The notes under the pieces: generated by a model | Told to the model about the DNA's origin: nothing | Databases searched by the model: none | What the model saw: the letters and a program-made list of their open reading frames with translations, nothing else | Virus record (IMG/VR): IMGVR_UViG_3300032954_000043 | Coordinates: 1-40,196 of that record | From: a virus | Reading direction: 5' to 3' (one strand) | Length of the DNA: 40,196 nt | In this document: positions 9,692 to 19,233 of the stretch, in pieces | How the letters are laid out: every line of letters begins with the position of its first letter | Position numbering within the stretch: position 1 is the first letter of the stretch | Translations under genes and position numbers: made by a program

Positions 9692-10069
9692 ATGTCAGGA
9701 TTCTTTGATTTATTAGCTCAACATATAAATGATACATCTGGTTCAGATGGTCAAATCAAGACTGAAGGTGCTCTTGGAGGGGAAGTACTATCTCCAGAGA
9801 TAGCTGAACAATCAGGATTTGTTGGCAATCAATCAGGTCCAACAGCTCCATTAGCACCGACAAATCAACAAGCAGCGCAACCTGCCCCAATGAATCCAAT
9901 AGCACAAGGATTAAGTAATGCTGGGAATCAATTGGGTGGATTTGCTCCACAGGCTGTATCTCAACAAGGTCCATCTCCATTCTTACAGGCAATGATGGGC
10001 ACAAGACAACAACAATTATCAACTAATATAAACAATGCATTAACGGCTAAGTTTGGAAGAGGGTTTTAA
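9692..10069 (+). CDS. Small Gln/Pro-rich virion protein
   Basis: This 125-aa protein starts after AAAGGGA and ends immediately before the next start. The N-terminus is a short amphipathic helix (SGFFDLLAQHI); the middle is Pro/Gln/Ala rich and probably disordered; the C-terminus ends in KFGRGF. It lies among the ejection proteins and is likely part of that set. No family is recognised. Confidence 0.55.
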   Translation: MSGFFDLLAQHINDTSGSDGQIKTEGALGGEVLSPEIAEQSGFVGNQSGPTAPLAPTNQQAAQPAPMNPIAQGLSNAGNQLGGFAPQAVSQQGPSPFLQAMMGTRQQQLSTNINNALTAKFGRGF

Positions 10070-11800
10070 ATGGCTTCTGAAATAGATGAAATCAAGAAAC
10101 TAATTGAGGACAATCCTGCACAAGACGATGACGTCAGTGTGCCTAGCGCCCTTCCGCCCCCTGCCCCTGTAGCCTCCCCTAACGTTGGCCCTGCCCCTGA
10201 GTCTACCCCAGAGATTCAACAACCAACCCCTACCCCCTACGCCGATACATCGAAGCCAGGGGCCCTCAGCCTTACCCCAGGTCAAGCCGTCGCAGGATTC
10301 CTCAACCTCTCCGCCGGACAACAGAACCTAGCAGGACAACAAGGTAATATTGAATCTGACACTGCGGCTCAATTAGCTGCGGTCCAGGATAAAGCCGCAG
10401 CAGAGAAAGCTCAACAAGCCGCTGATTATCAACAAGCATTAGCCAAGACACAAGCTCAATTAGAAGCTGACCATGCTAGAATGGCACAAGCATATCAAGA
10501 CTATTCCGCTAAGGCAGGATCACTAAAAGATCCATCTCAACAATTCTGGGAAGATCATGGCCAAGGTAGTAGAATTCTTGCGGGATTTATTGGCGCTGCC
10601 TCTGGATTAGGGGCAGGCTTGCTTGGCCAAGCAGGAAATCCATTCCTAACATTCCTTAATCATCAAATTGATAATAACTTTGAAGCTCATAAACAAAACA
10701 TTCATGACCTTTATGACAAACAAGTTGCTGCCGGTCATATCGCAGATACAGATCAGAATTATCAAAAGTTTATGCAAGATGCTAAGCTTAAAGGTTATGA
10801 CCTAGCTAGTATGCATATTCAAAATGAATTACAAGCTATCGCTGATAGAAGTGGAAGTCAAATTGCTAAGGTGAAGGCTGCGGAAGCTATTAATCAACTT
10901 CAACAACAAGATGTGCAACGCAGAGCCCAATATGGTGCACAATTGGCGGCTCAAGCTGCCGCAGCAAATGCACAAGCAAGAGCTAAACAAGCTAAGCTTC
11001 AAGAGGACTTTCTTAAGCAAGTCAATGCGCATGTTACCGCAGGATTACCAGAAGATCAAGCTAGATATGAAGCATTTAATGATCTTCAATCTGCCGGCAA
11101 TGATAGAAGTGCATTGGCTGCTTTGGCTGCGGGAAACAATATCCCATATAATCCAAAAACTGAACAATTCGAAGCTCCTAAGGCTGACATCAAGACTGAC
11201 TCCATTATCCCTGTTGTGGACCCTGATACTGGTAGAAGATTAAAGCCTGAGGAAAGAGAGGCAATGCGTCAATTAGTTGTCCCTACCCCTGAAGGGCCAA
11301 GACTTGCTAATTCCCCAGATGATGCAAAGCGTTATAAAGAAGAAGCAAATGCAAATATTCAAATCCAAGAATATGTTGACCAAGTAAGACCATTGGTTGA
11401 AAAGTGGAAGAAGGGAACATTGACCAATGAGGATATTGGTAGATGGGAAGGTTTACGCACTGCTGCATTGACTAGTTATAATAGAGCAGGTAGTGGTGGG
11501 GAAAGAGCAACAGGTCAAGGTGAAAGCAAAATCCTTGGTGAAGATGCATTCCCACCTCCACCATCAATAGCATACAATGCAATTGTTGGTGGTAGTCAAT
11601 ATTCACCTGTTAGAATTCCAGGCTCCATTGGATATGAAGGTAAATATCTTGGGCAATTAGATGCTCTTGAGAATGCTGTAAAAGAAAACAATAAGACTCT
11701 TGAACAACGATTACGTCCTGCAACTTCATCTAATGTAAAGAAAGAAGCGGTTAAGGAAGAAGACTTAACGAAGAAACCAGTAAGATTTAAGGCTGATTAA
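10070..11800 (+). CDS. Internal (ejection) protein with long coiled coils
   Basis: This 576-aa protein has a Pro-rich N-terminal 65 residues, then a long Ala/Gln-rich helical region (about 95-300) interrupted by a small hydrophobic Gly-rich stretch (ILAGFIGAASGLGAGLLG, near 171-188). This helix plus membrane-active segment is typical of ejected core proteins that form a channel through the envelope. GAGG precedes the ATG. A direct neighbour of similar type follows. The exact homologue (T7 gp14/gp15/gp16-like) cannot be fixed by eye. Confidence 0.6.
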   Translation: MASEIDEIKKLIEDNPAQDDDVSVPSALPPPAPVASPNVGPAPESTPEIQQPTPTPYADTSKPGALSLTPGQAVAGFLNLSAGQQNLAGQQGNIESDTAAQLAAVQDKAAAEKAQQAADYQQALAKTQAQLEADHARMAQAYQDYSAKAGSLKDPSQQFWEDHGQGSRILAGFIGAASGLGAGLLGQAGNPFLTFLNHQIDNNFEAHKQNIHDLYDKQVAAGHIADTDQNYQKFMQDAKLKGYDLASMHIQNELQAIADRSGSQIAKVKAAEAINQLQQQDVQRRAQYGAQLAAQAAAANAQARAKQAKLQEDFLKQVNAHVTAGLPEDQARYEAFNDLQSAGNDRSALAALAAGNNIPYNPKTEQFEAPKADIKTDSIIPVVDPDTGRRLKPEEREAMRQLVVPTPEGPRLANSPDDAKRYKEEANANIQIQEYVDQVRPLVEKWKKGTLTNEDIGRWEGLRTAALTSYNRAGSGGERATGQGESKILGEDAFPPPPSIAYNAIVGGSQYSPVRIPGSIGYEGKYLGQLDALENAVKENNKTLEQRLRPATSSNVKKEAVKEEDLTKKPVRFKAD

Positions 11801-11802
11801 AA

Positions 11803-14652
11803 ATGGTTGATATTCAAATAATAAGTCCAGATGGTAAATCTGGAACAATCCCAGAAGAGGATAAGGAAGCGGCATTGGCACAGGGGTATAAGATCCCTGG
11901 AAGCGGTGCTACGCCTGCCGAAATCTCTGGTGGCCCATTACAAGGGGAATCACTCACTGAGCTTCACCCTACACCTCCCGAGTTAGAGAATCATGAGCCA
12001 GTAACACCATTAGTCAATAAGAAGACAGGTGAAGAGGATTATGTTCCGACAAACCAAGTAATTGGCAAACTTATCGCTGGAACCCATGCTTACCCTGAGT
12101 CTACTAAGGAGATTCAAGTTATTAGCCCAGAAGGGAAACCTGGGACAATCCCCAAGGAAGATCTTCCTCAAGCAATAAGTCAAGGCTATAAACTATCTAA
12201 CCCAAGAGACCTTGAAGTAAATGAAAGAGTTAAAGAGTTACAATCTCATGGTGGTCTTACAACAAATGTTGGCGAGACCAATGCCTTTGAGAGTGGAATT
12301 AGAAACTCATCATTAGGTCAATTAGTAAATACTATTGATGAAAAGATAAGAGGTGTAAATCCTCTTGATGAAAATGTTGAAATTGCAAATCAAGCAGAAG
12401 CAATAAACAATGCACAGCATCCTTATACTAAGCTTGCTGGAACTGTTGCGGCTGAAATCCCAGCATTAATTGGAACAGGGGGATTAGCTGAGGCAGGGGC
12501 GGCAGGGTTAGGTGTAAAAGGATTAGCAAAGGCTGCGGTAGAAGGTGCCATCTATAGTCTTCCCGAGACAACACAAGCCGTCATCAACAAGGACCCAAAA
12601 GGTGCCGCTGAGGCATTGGCTCTAGGGGTAGGATTCAATGTAGGATTACATGGATTATTAAGCGTCCCTGGGATTGTTAGTGACCTAGCTAAAGGTGGTG
12701 AAGATGTGACACCTGAGCTAGCGCCAAAGGCTGCGGGTCTCACTGAGGATTTAGCAAAGACACAAGCTGAAAATCGCTTTATGGAAAAGGCCATCGGTAT
12801 CCCACCTACCCAACGAGATCAATTCAGAAGTCAAATTGAACCATTAATCAAAGCCACCGGTATTACCCCTGATGATAGTCTTAAAGTAATTAATGAAAAG
12901 ATTCAAAAGCTTGGTGAATCTGGTGAAAGAATTGGTAGCGCAATAAAAGAACTTGATAAACTTGATGGCAAATCCGAACTTATTACACCAGCATTGCAAG
13001 ATGCAAAGTCAAAGATTGAAGACACTCTTGGCGATGAGTATAAGACTTACAAGACTGCTGTGCAAGAGAGAGCCGATAAATTAAAGTTTCTCACCGATGA
13101 AACAGAAAAGTTCAAAGCTCAGAAGGATGAAGCCAAAGCTATTCTTAAAGAATTAGAGAATCGCAAAAAGGTTGGATTAGAACCTGATGAATTTGTTCAA
13201 GGTAAAGCTATCGACGATATTACAGAGGCAGATGCAAAAATTAAGGAATATACCAAACTTAGAAAATCTGTTGTACAAGAGGCTTTGCCAAAGATTACCG
13301 GTGAAGCTAAACAGGCCTTTAATGCGCTTCGTCCTGTTTTAGAAGAGTTTGATAATGTCAGTCGTAAACCAGATGTTGGGTTTGCTGATACACAAAAATT
13401 AAAGAAGTTTCTTCGAGACCAAACAAGTTTCACCGATATTACAAATGTTGGTAATGTCAAGAAACAAGCCTACACAATTCTAAGAGATGCTCTTACAAAG
13501 GCTGAGGATGAAGCGGCGGCAAAGACTGGTGGTGCTGTTGTAATGGATGCATTGCAAAAGGATAGAGCTGCCTATGCATTAGAGCAAGTATTCGGTAAAA
13601 ATATTGATGCTCAATCTGCAAAGGACATTGGTAAGACCATTGGTGAAACGTTAACTGGCTACCATATCAGTCACCGGGCAGGGATTGCAGGGGTTGCAGC
13701 GCATCTTACAGGTCTTCCTCATGCGGCTCCAATTGCTGTGGCTGGTGTCCTATTGCAAAAATGGGGTAAAGGTATCTTCGAAAAGAAAGCATTATCTGGG
13801 GCAATTAGAAAAATTATTGGTGAAACCGCTAACCCACATACAGCTCTGGTCAAAGAGGCTGTAAATCAACTGGATCTTCATATCTCAGATAAAGTTAAAG
13901 ATTTAGTAGGGTTACTTGGGACATCAGCGGTAGTAAAAGCACATGATCCAAATGATCATTCTCTAGGTGAACATTTACCTAATGGTGGGGTAGGGTTAAA
14001 TAAAGAAAAACAATTAGAAGCATTAAAAGATATGGCTCATCAACCTCTTCAACAGGTTACGAATCACCTTGGAGATATCACAGGTGAGATGCGTAAAGAG
14101 GGGCTACATCAGGTAGCGGATGAATATACACAACATCAATTAAGAATTATGAAGCTTATGCAAATGGCTCTTCCCCAAGATGACCTAATGAAGAAGTCAA
14201 TGCCCTTTGCTGCCCAAGTGGATGCTAAAGAGATTAGTCCCGCCACAATAACAAATTTTAAGAATTTAATGCAGATTGCTCAGGACCCAACTCATCTCTT
14301 GGAAAAGGTAAAATCTAACACAATTACCCCATATGATGTTGCGGTGTGTGAAGCAATCAATCCTGTTGCGCTTTCTAAGATAAGACAGGCATTATTAGAT
14401 GAAGCAATCAAGAGTAAACCAAACACAACATATCAACAAAGATTAAGTTTATCTGTAATTATGGGACAAAATCTTGATGAATCGACGGCTCAGTTGCCAG
14501 TGTTACAATCGGTTTACAGCGGAGTAAGTCCAACAGGCGCAAAGAGCAAACCTGCCAAGCATCCAAGTGAAGCGGCAGCAACAAGATTGACTAAGGATTT
14601 ACCACAAAGTTTCTTAAATACAAGTCAAAAATCGACATTATCAATAAAATAG
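11803..14652 (+). CDS. Large internal (ejection) protein with duplicated N-terminal motif
   Basis: This 949-aa protein starts three bases after the preceding stop. Residues 3-30 and 103-130 are copies of one motif, each with a SP-D/E-GK-x-GTIP core and GYK, exactly 100 residues apart. Two hydrophobic Gly/Ala-rich regions (about 210-295 and 617-660) separated by a long charged helical part suggest membrane insertion during DNA ejection. No lysozyme or transglycosylase active site is evident, though a cryptic one would be one way to explain the absence of an endolysin. Assignment is from architecture and gene order. Confidence 0.62.
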   Translation: MVDIQIISPDGKSGTIPEEDKEAALAQGYKIPGSGATPAEISGGPLQGESLTELHPTPPELENHEPVTPLVNKKTGEEDYVPTNQVIGKLIAGTHAYPESTKEIQVISPEGKPGTIPKEDLPQAISQGYKLSNPRDLEVNERVKELQSHGGLTTNVGETNAFESGIRNSSLGQLVNTIDEKIRGVNPLDENVEIANQAEAINNAQHPYTKLAGTVAAEIPALIGTGGLAEAGAAGLGVKGLAKAAVEGAIYSLPETTQAVINKDPKGAAEALALGVGFNVGLHGLLSVPGIVSDLAKGGEDVTPELAPKAAGLTEDLAKTQAENRFMEKAIGIPPTQRDQFRSQIEPLIKATGITPDDSLKVINEKIQKLGESGERIGSAIKELDKLDGKSELITPALQDAKSKIEDTLGDEYKTYKTAVQERADKLKFLTDETEKFKAQKDEAKAILKELENRKKVGLEPDEFVQGKAIDDITEADAKIKEYTKLRKSVVQEALPKITGEAKQAFNALRPVLEEFDNVSRKPDVGFADTQKLKKFLRDQTSFTDITNVGNVKKQAYTILRDALTKAEDEAAAKTGGAVVMDALQKDRAAYALEQVFGKNIDAQSAKDIGKTIGETLTGYHISHRAGIAGVAAHLTGLPHAAPIAVAGVLLQKWGKGIFEKKALSGAIRKIIGETANPHTALVKEAVNQLDLHISDKVKDLVGLLGTSAVVKAHDPNDHSLGEHLPNGGVGLNKEKQLEALKDMAHQPLQQVTNHLGDITGEMRKEGLHQVADEYTQHQLRIMKLMQMALPQDDLMKKSMPFAAQVDAKEISPATITNFKNLMQIAQDPTHLLEKVKSNTITPYDVAVCEAINPVALSKIRQALLDEAIKSKPNTTYQQRLSLSVIMGQNLDESTAQLPVLQSVYSGVSPTGAKSKPAKHPSEAAATRLTKDLPQSFLNTSQKSTLSIK

Positions 14653-14658
14653 TATAAT
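14632..14658 (+). promoter_or_regulatory. Candidate promoter for the fibre genes
   Basis: A perfect TATAAT lies at 14653-14658, right after the stop of the ejection gene. TCGACA at 14632-14637 is a 5/6 match to a -35 box but the spacer is only 15 bases. A start near 14665 would give a leader of about 30 bases with GGAG before the ATG at 14694. This suggests separate transcription of the fibre genes. Confidence 0.45.
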
Positions 14659-14693
14659 TTCGTCGTCTCAAGTCGCAGTCGTAGGAGAACAAT

Positions 14694-15098
14694 ATGGCAT
14701 CAAATTCGCAAGGCAGTTTAATTACTGATGGGTATAATCCGTCAGTTTCAAATAATTCATTCGTTAGTATGTGGGCAGATAAAAGATCCGCAACTACAGT
14801 CTCACTTTCATTATCATTTACTGGCCCCAATAACGCAGATGGGTATGCTACGGTAGAAACCAGCAATGCCCCTGAAAACTATAATGTTACATATGGATCC
14901 GGTCCTCTTTTAGGTCCAAATCCTCCAGATGTAATCACTTATCCTGGTAGTAGCATTACCTTGACTAATAACTCTACCCCTGCCCGTTGGGATATTACCA
15001 CAAGCGCAAGGTGGGTAAGGGTAAGATTTGTTCCTATTTCAAGTGTATCTAATTTGTCTGCTTATGTGTGGTGTAACATACCATTTCAATCACCATAA
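14694..15098 (+). CDS. Small beta-rich virion protein, fibre region
   Basis: This 134-aa protein is rich in Ser, Asn, Thr and Pro with alternating hydrophobic residues, suggesting a beta sandwich. It contains VRVRFVPISS and no Lys-rich or membrane parts. It is the first gene after a likely promoter and precedes three fibre genes, so a fibre connector or accessory tail protein is plausible. No named family is recognised. GGAG precedes the start. Confidence 0.6.
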   Translation: MASNSQGSLITDGYNPSVSNNSFVSMWADKRSATTVSLSLSFTGPNNADGYATVETSNAPENYNVTYGSGPLLGPNPPDVITYPGSSITLTNNSTPARWDITTSARWVRVRFVPISSVSNLSAYVWCNIPFQSP

Positions 15099-15107
15099 GG
15101 AGGCAGC

Positions 15108-15863
15108 ATGACTACTCCAATTCTTACACAATATACAATGACTGCACAGTTGAATGGAACCACCCCTCCATTTCAACCTTGCTATTGGGTCTCTTATAAT
15201 ACCCCTGACTATGCGGGTACTTACTGTCCTTATCAAAGTCAAATCATTGCAGGCACCATTGCAATTGCCTCAGAATATAATATCAATAACCCTAACATAT
15301 ACACCAATGTTCCTTATGGTCCTGCTGGTGGAGATTTAGCGGGAAACTATCCTAATCCTGAGGTTGTGGGGTTGATGAATAACCCATTGAACCTTCCTAT
15401 CCTAGGGCCAGGACAAGATCAATATGTGTTGACTTGGGTAAATGCAGATGGATATTGGGAAGCTCAACCGGCTCAAGGTGGTGGAGGTGGCTCCCCTACA
15501 GGCCCAGCTGGTGGAGATCTAGGTGGAGATTATCCAAACCCTATAGTAAATACTTCCAACGGTAATAATATCGTCACAGATATTACATCAGCTGGTGGAG
15601 ACTTAATTGGAACATATCCAAATCCATCAATTCAATATATTCAAGGTTATCAAATAAATGTTTCATTTCCTAACTTTGGAGATGTATTATGGTGGAATGG
15701 TAGTGAATGGGTAAATGACAATACATTATATAGTACAGTTCAATCGCTTGTATCTCAGGTTAATAACTTAGCAATTGGGTTAGGATTTGCGTTACCGGTG
15801 TCTGGACCAAATGTACCAAATGTATACTTTGACGGAACAACCTTATCTACGGTAACCACATAA
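15108..15863 (+). CDS. Tail fibre protein with GGDL-YPNP repeats (first of three)
   Basis: This 251-aa protein carries three copies of a PAGGDLxGxYPNP-type motif near residues 72, 135 and 163. The motif is widespread in phage fibre proteins and marks shaft repeats. A strong AAGGAGG lies before the ATG. Its stop overlaps the next start as TAATG, so the fibres are made together. The C-terminus (YFDGTTLSTV) resembles a trimerising or attachment segment. Host-receptor role is inferred. Confidence 0.75.
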   Translation: MTTPILTQYTMTAQLNGTTPPFQPCYWVSYNTPDYAGTYCPYQSQIIAGTIAIASEYNINNPNIYTNVPYGPAGGDLAGNYPNPEVVGLMNNPLNLPILGPGQDQYVLTWVNADGYWEAQPAQGGGGGSPTGPAGGDLGGDYPNPIVNTSNGNNIVTDITSAGGDLIGTYPNPSIQYIQGYQINVSFPNFGDVLWWNGSEWVNDNTLYSTVQSLVSQVNNLAIGLGFALPVSGPNVPNVYFDGTTLSTVTT

Positions 15864-17491
15864 TGACAGATGAGACTAACCAAAGAATTCTTAATGGAGC
15901 AGCAACTTATATTGCTAATCCACAAGATGATGCCCCATTTCCAATAAGGGTTTTAGGTAGCCCTGCGCAACCAGGTCAGGTAATAATTGCATTGGATGAA
16001 TATACCGGGATGTGGGGTGAAGGTGGAGGTGGTAGCACTCCTACAGGGCCCGCTGGTGGAGACCTAACCGGAACCTATCCAAATCCACAGATTGGCAAAA
16101 TCACAAATAATGATTTAATTTTCTATGATGGTTCAACTGGCTACATGGAAGTGACAAGTGATGGTGTAAACTTCGTCAAGATTGAATCTCATTTACCTTC
16201 GTTAAGTATTGGTGGGACAGGGACAACCTTAAACTTTGATGGCGTAACTGTTGCAAATGGTTATGGTGAGTTTGAGTTTAATTTTACCAATGTAAATCTG
16301 CCTTATACATTGCCAGGGGCCCCTGCTCCGATGGATGGCTATGTATACACTTATGTTGCGGCGAATGCAGATTGGGAACCTAGACAATCCGCTGGCGGGC
16401 CTCCAACGGGTCCAGCAGGGGGCGATTTAATCTTTACCTATCCTAATCCAATTATTGGAAGCATTACCAATGATAATCTTGTGTTCTATGGTGATTTGCC
16501 TTATGCAGCGATTAAAACAGATGGTGGGGTAAGTTATATTACATTTGAAAGTTATGTTCCAACATTCAACATTGGTGGAACAGATACTATATTAAATTTC
16601 TTTGGAGTAAATGTAGCGAATGGATATGGTGAATTTCAATTTGATGGGTATGGGGTAAATATTCCATATTCATTACCTACAGCACCTACTCCCATGGATG
16701 GCTATGTTTTAGTTTATAATGCTGGCAATCAGGATTGGGAACCTCAAGCTCCAAGTGGAGGAACAACAACATTAACAGGAGATGTTAACGGTCCTAGTAA
16801 TGCAAATATTGTAAATTACCTTACTGGCAATCACTCGGATACTACATTATCAATAACAGGAATACATAGAAGTAGCGGCGGCAACACTTCAGATGATAAG
16901 ATTATTTCTTATAATTATAATGGCGCAACGAATGAGATGGATTTCCAAACACAAGGTGGTGCCTTCGGTCCAGCTGCTGCATTTTCCCAATCTTTATCAG
17001 TTCCAAGCGCATTTACAATTCCAAATATTGTCAGTTTCAATACAGAGAGTACAATAAACAGTGGAAATATATCATTAGATGTATCTACGCCTAATAATTA
17101 TTCAGGGACCGCATGTCAAGCAAATATGAGTTTTAATGCAAATACAAGTAATTCACAAATCATTTTTAATGCATTACAGGAAACTATATCAAACAATTGG
17201 TCTACATATTTCTTCACTGAAGCAAATGGAGTATCAAGCAATTCAACTATTTATATAAATTCAAGCTCTGGTACACTTGGTGAAATTAAATTAGCGCTAA
17301 CCTCTACTTCCACATCAGATTTTAGTATTACCACAAATACTTTTACATTAAATGGTGTCGTAATTCCTAACACTCCCCCTTCCGCTGGACAAATATTGCA
17401 GGCAACAAGTCCTACAGCAGCCTCTTGGCAAACAATATCTACAGCGCAAAAACCAGATTATACAACTCAATTCATGTATTTAGGATATTAA
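15863..17491 (+). CDS. Tail fibre protein with internal tandem repeat (second of three)
   Basis: This 542-aa protein has GGDL-TYPNP motifs near residues 62 and 185, each opening a repeat of about 120 residues. Both repeats contain the series IGGT-x-T-x-LNF-x-GV-x-VANGYGEF, with later copies of PMDGYV. The C-terminal half is Ser/Thr/Asn-rich beta structure ending in a short tail. Overlap with the preceding gene (TAATG) implies coupled synthesis. The tandem repeats point to lengthening of the fibre shaft by duplication. Confidence 0.75.
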   Translation: MTDETNQRILNGAATYIANPQDDAPFPIRVLGSPAQPGQVIIALDEYTGMWGEGGGGSTPTGPAGGDLTGTYPNPQIGKITNNDLIFYDGSTGYMEVTSDGVNFVKIESHLPSLSIGGTGTTLNFDGVTVANGYGEFEFNFTNVNLPYTLPGAPAPMDGYVYTYVAANADWEPRQSAGGPPTGPAGGDLIFTYPNPIIGSITNDNLVFYGDLPYAAIKTDGGVSYITFESYVPTFNIGGTDTILNFFGVNVANGYGEFQFDGYGVNIPYSLPTAPTPMDGYVLVYNAGNQDWEPQAPSGGTTTLTGDVNGPSNANIVNYLTGNHSDTTLSITGIHRSSGGNTSDDKIISYNYNGATNEMDFQTQGGAFGPAAAFSQSLSVPSAFTIPNIVSFNTESTINSGNISLDVSTPNNYSGTACQANMSFNANTSNSQIIFNALQETISNNWSTYFFTEANGVSSNSTIYINSSSGTLGEIKLALTSTSTSDFSITTNTFTLNGVVIPNTPPSAGQILQATSPTAASWQTISTAQKPDYTTQFMYLGY

Positions 17492-17492
17492 A

Positions 17493-17843
17493 ATGACACA
17501 AACTCTTAAATGCTTAGCTCAAGCACTGCCAACACCCAATACACTTACAACATTGTATACAGTTCCAAGTTCTACTTCAACTGCGGTATCATCATTAGAA
17601 ATTTGTAATCAAAGTCCATGTCTTATTACATTTTTCGTATCTTATGCAATAGCAGGAGCATCAGATACACCAGCGCAATATATATATAGTCAAATGCTAT
17701 TGAGTCCCGGGATCACTTATCAAGCATTAATTGGTATCACTATGGCTCAAACAGATCAATTAAGAATGAAATTTATAAAACCATCGTCATATAGTGGAGC
17801 TGTAAATGTTTCGGCTCAATTATTTGGATGTGAAAACTCTTAA
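17493..17843 (+). CDS. Small conserved-type phage tail protein
   Basis: This 116-aa protein matches a recurring small phage protein pattern: TLTTLYTVP near the N-terminus, then a strand with ICNQS, and a C-terminal strand ending in a short FG segment. The family is often found beside tail fibre or neck genes and is presumed structural. AGGA precedes the ATG, one base after the previous stop. It lies between two fibre genes, so it may be a fibre-associated or capping protein. Confidence 0.62.
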   Translation: MTQTLKCLAQALPTPNTLTTLYTVPSSTSTAVSSLEICNQSPCLITFFVSYAIAGASDTPAQYIYSQMLLSPGITYQALIGITMAQTDQLRMKFIKPSSYSGAVNVSAQLFGCENS

Positions 17844-17851
17844 AGGAAAAT

Positions 17852-19066
17852 ATGTCAGGACCATCACAATTCATATCAGGTATCGTTGGGGGAGACTTAT
17901 CAGGAGCATTACCCAATCCTGAAGTTTCCGGCGTTTTAGGTTATCCAATTGCTCCAACTACATTAACATCTGTAGAGGATGGCTATGTATTGACGTATAG
18001 GCATGATGCGGGTGAAATGGAATTCTTACCACCCTCTGGCGGAGGTGGAGGTAGTTTCACTCCTGGTGGAGATCTTTCTGGCTCCGATATTAATCAAACT
18101 GTTGTCGGTATTCAAACCAATCCTGTTCAATCAGGAACATTGGGCCCAAGCGAGGATGGCTACGTATTAAGCTGGAATAATGTCGCAAGTGAATTACAAT
18201 TCAAACCCGCACCAAGCGGATTTACTGCCGGAGGGGATCTTTCAGGAACCTCAACAGATCAAGTTGTACAATCTATTCAAGGTGTTGTAATTTCTGGAAC
18301 ACCATCATCTGGTCAAGTATTAACAGCCAATACCCCAACTACAGCTACATGGTCCACTCCTGGTGGAGGTGGAACAACAAGCCAATTACTCACATCTTCT
18401 GGAGCATTTACTATACCACCAAATGTATACAATCTTTCCATTACGATGTGTGGTGGTGGTGGCGGTGGTGGTGGCGGAAGTGGTCTTAATGCAATTGATG
18501 GTGGTGGTGGTGGTGGTGGAAGCGGCTACTTTGCTTCTGGTATTTTTGCAGTTACACCCGGTGATGTTCATTCCTATACTATTGGTGCTGGTGGTGGCGG
18601 TGGTGCCGGTGGTAATCCTCTTGATGGTGCAGATGGAACCAATGGGGGAACAACAAGCTTTAGTGTTTTATTAACAGCTAACGGTGGATCTGGTGGTGGT
18701 GGATCTGTTAGCGGTTCAGGTGGCGCTGGCAATGGTAGTGGTGGATCTGGTAGTGATGGTTCTCCACAGCCAGGTGGCACAATAACACAAACGAATACAA
18801 TCACATTATATAGTGGTGGGGCAGCCGGTACTAATAATGGAGATGTTACCGGTGGTGGTGGTGGTGGTGCTGGTGTTGGTGGCAATGGTGGTGCTGGCGG
18901 TGGAGATGATGGATCTGGTCTCAATTGTACCCCTGGTGCCAATGGTACAGGTTATGGCGCCGGTGGTGGCGGTGGTGGTGGTTTCTATAGTGATTCTGGT
19001 GGTGATAGTACAACCGGAGGAAATGGTGGAAACGGAATAAGCGGATTCATTGCCGTAAGTTGGTAA
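17852..19066 (+). CDS. Tail fibre adhesin with polyglycine tip (third of three)
   Basis: This 404-aa protein begins with three GGDLSG motifs (about residues 11, 71 and 131) and continues from about residue 175 into a large glycine-rich domain with many Gly runs of 5-9 residues. The domain starts with FTIPPNVYNLSITMCGGGG, a known opening of glycine-rich fibre tips; T4-like adhesins use a polyglycine II sandwich to bind receptors. The ending GFIAVSW is typical. AAAGGA lies before the start. It is the likely receptor-binding tip, and the GGN repeats in DNA could vary by slippage. Confidence 0.75.
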   Translation: MSGPSQFISGIVGGDLSGALPNPEVSGVLGYPIAPTTLTSVEDGYVLTYRHDAGEMEFLPPSGGGGGSFTPGGDLSGSDINQTVVGIQTNPVQSGTLGPSEDGYVLSWNNVASELQFKPAPSGFTAGGDLSGTSTDQVVQSIQGVVISGTPSSGQVLTANTPTTATWSTPGGGGTTSQLLTSSGAFTIPPNVYNLSITMCGGGGGGGGGSGLNAIDGGGGGGGSGYFASGIFAVTPGDVHSYTIGAGGGGGAGGNPLDGADGTNGGTTSFSVLLTANGGSGGGGSVSGSGGAGNGSGGSGSDGSPQPGGTITQTNTITLYSGGAAGTNNGDVTGGGGGGAGVGGNGGAGGGDDGSGLNCTPGANGTGYGAGGGGGGGFYSDSGGDSTTGGNGGNGISGFIAVSW

Positions 19067-19067
19067 T

Positions 19068-19232
19068 ATGGAAGAAGAATTACACAAACTATTCGCTACA
19101 TTAGTCGGCATCGGATCAGCCCTATTACAATCCAGCATTGTAAAATCTATCTTCATTGGCGTAAGTGTCTACATAATCACCCACACCATTAGTTATCTTG
19201 TTAAAAGACTTATACATCTCAAGGAGTTTTAA
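19068..19232 (+). CDS. Small membrane protein, holin or antiholin candidate
   Basis: A 54-aa frame (start MEEELHKLF, end LIHLKEF) begins one base after the fibre stop. One hydrophobic helix (about residues 27-45, SIFIGVSVYIITHTISYLV) is followed by a Lys/Arg/His tail, so the C-terminus is probably cytoplasmic. Size, charge pattern and position after the fibre genes fit a lysis accessory protein. No SD is visible directly before the ATG, so it may be read by coupling. Function is inferred. Confidence 0.5.
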   Translation: MEEELHKLFATLVGIGSALLQSSIVKSIFIGVSVYIITHTISYLVKRLIHLKEF

Positions 19233-19233
19233 T

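Noticed and set aside
18386-19156. Pro-rich, Thr-rich and Val-rich frames over the glycine fibre gene
   Set aside because: They arise from GGT/GGN repeats of the polyglycine tip read in other frames or on the other strand.
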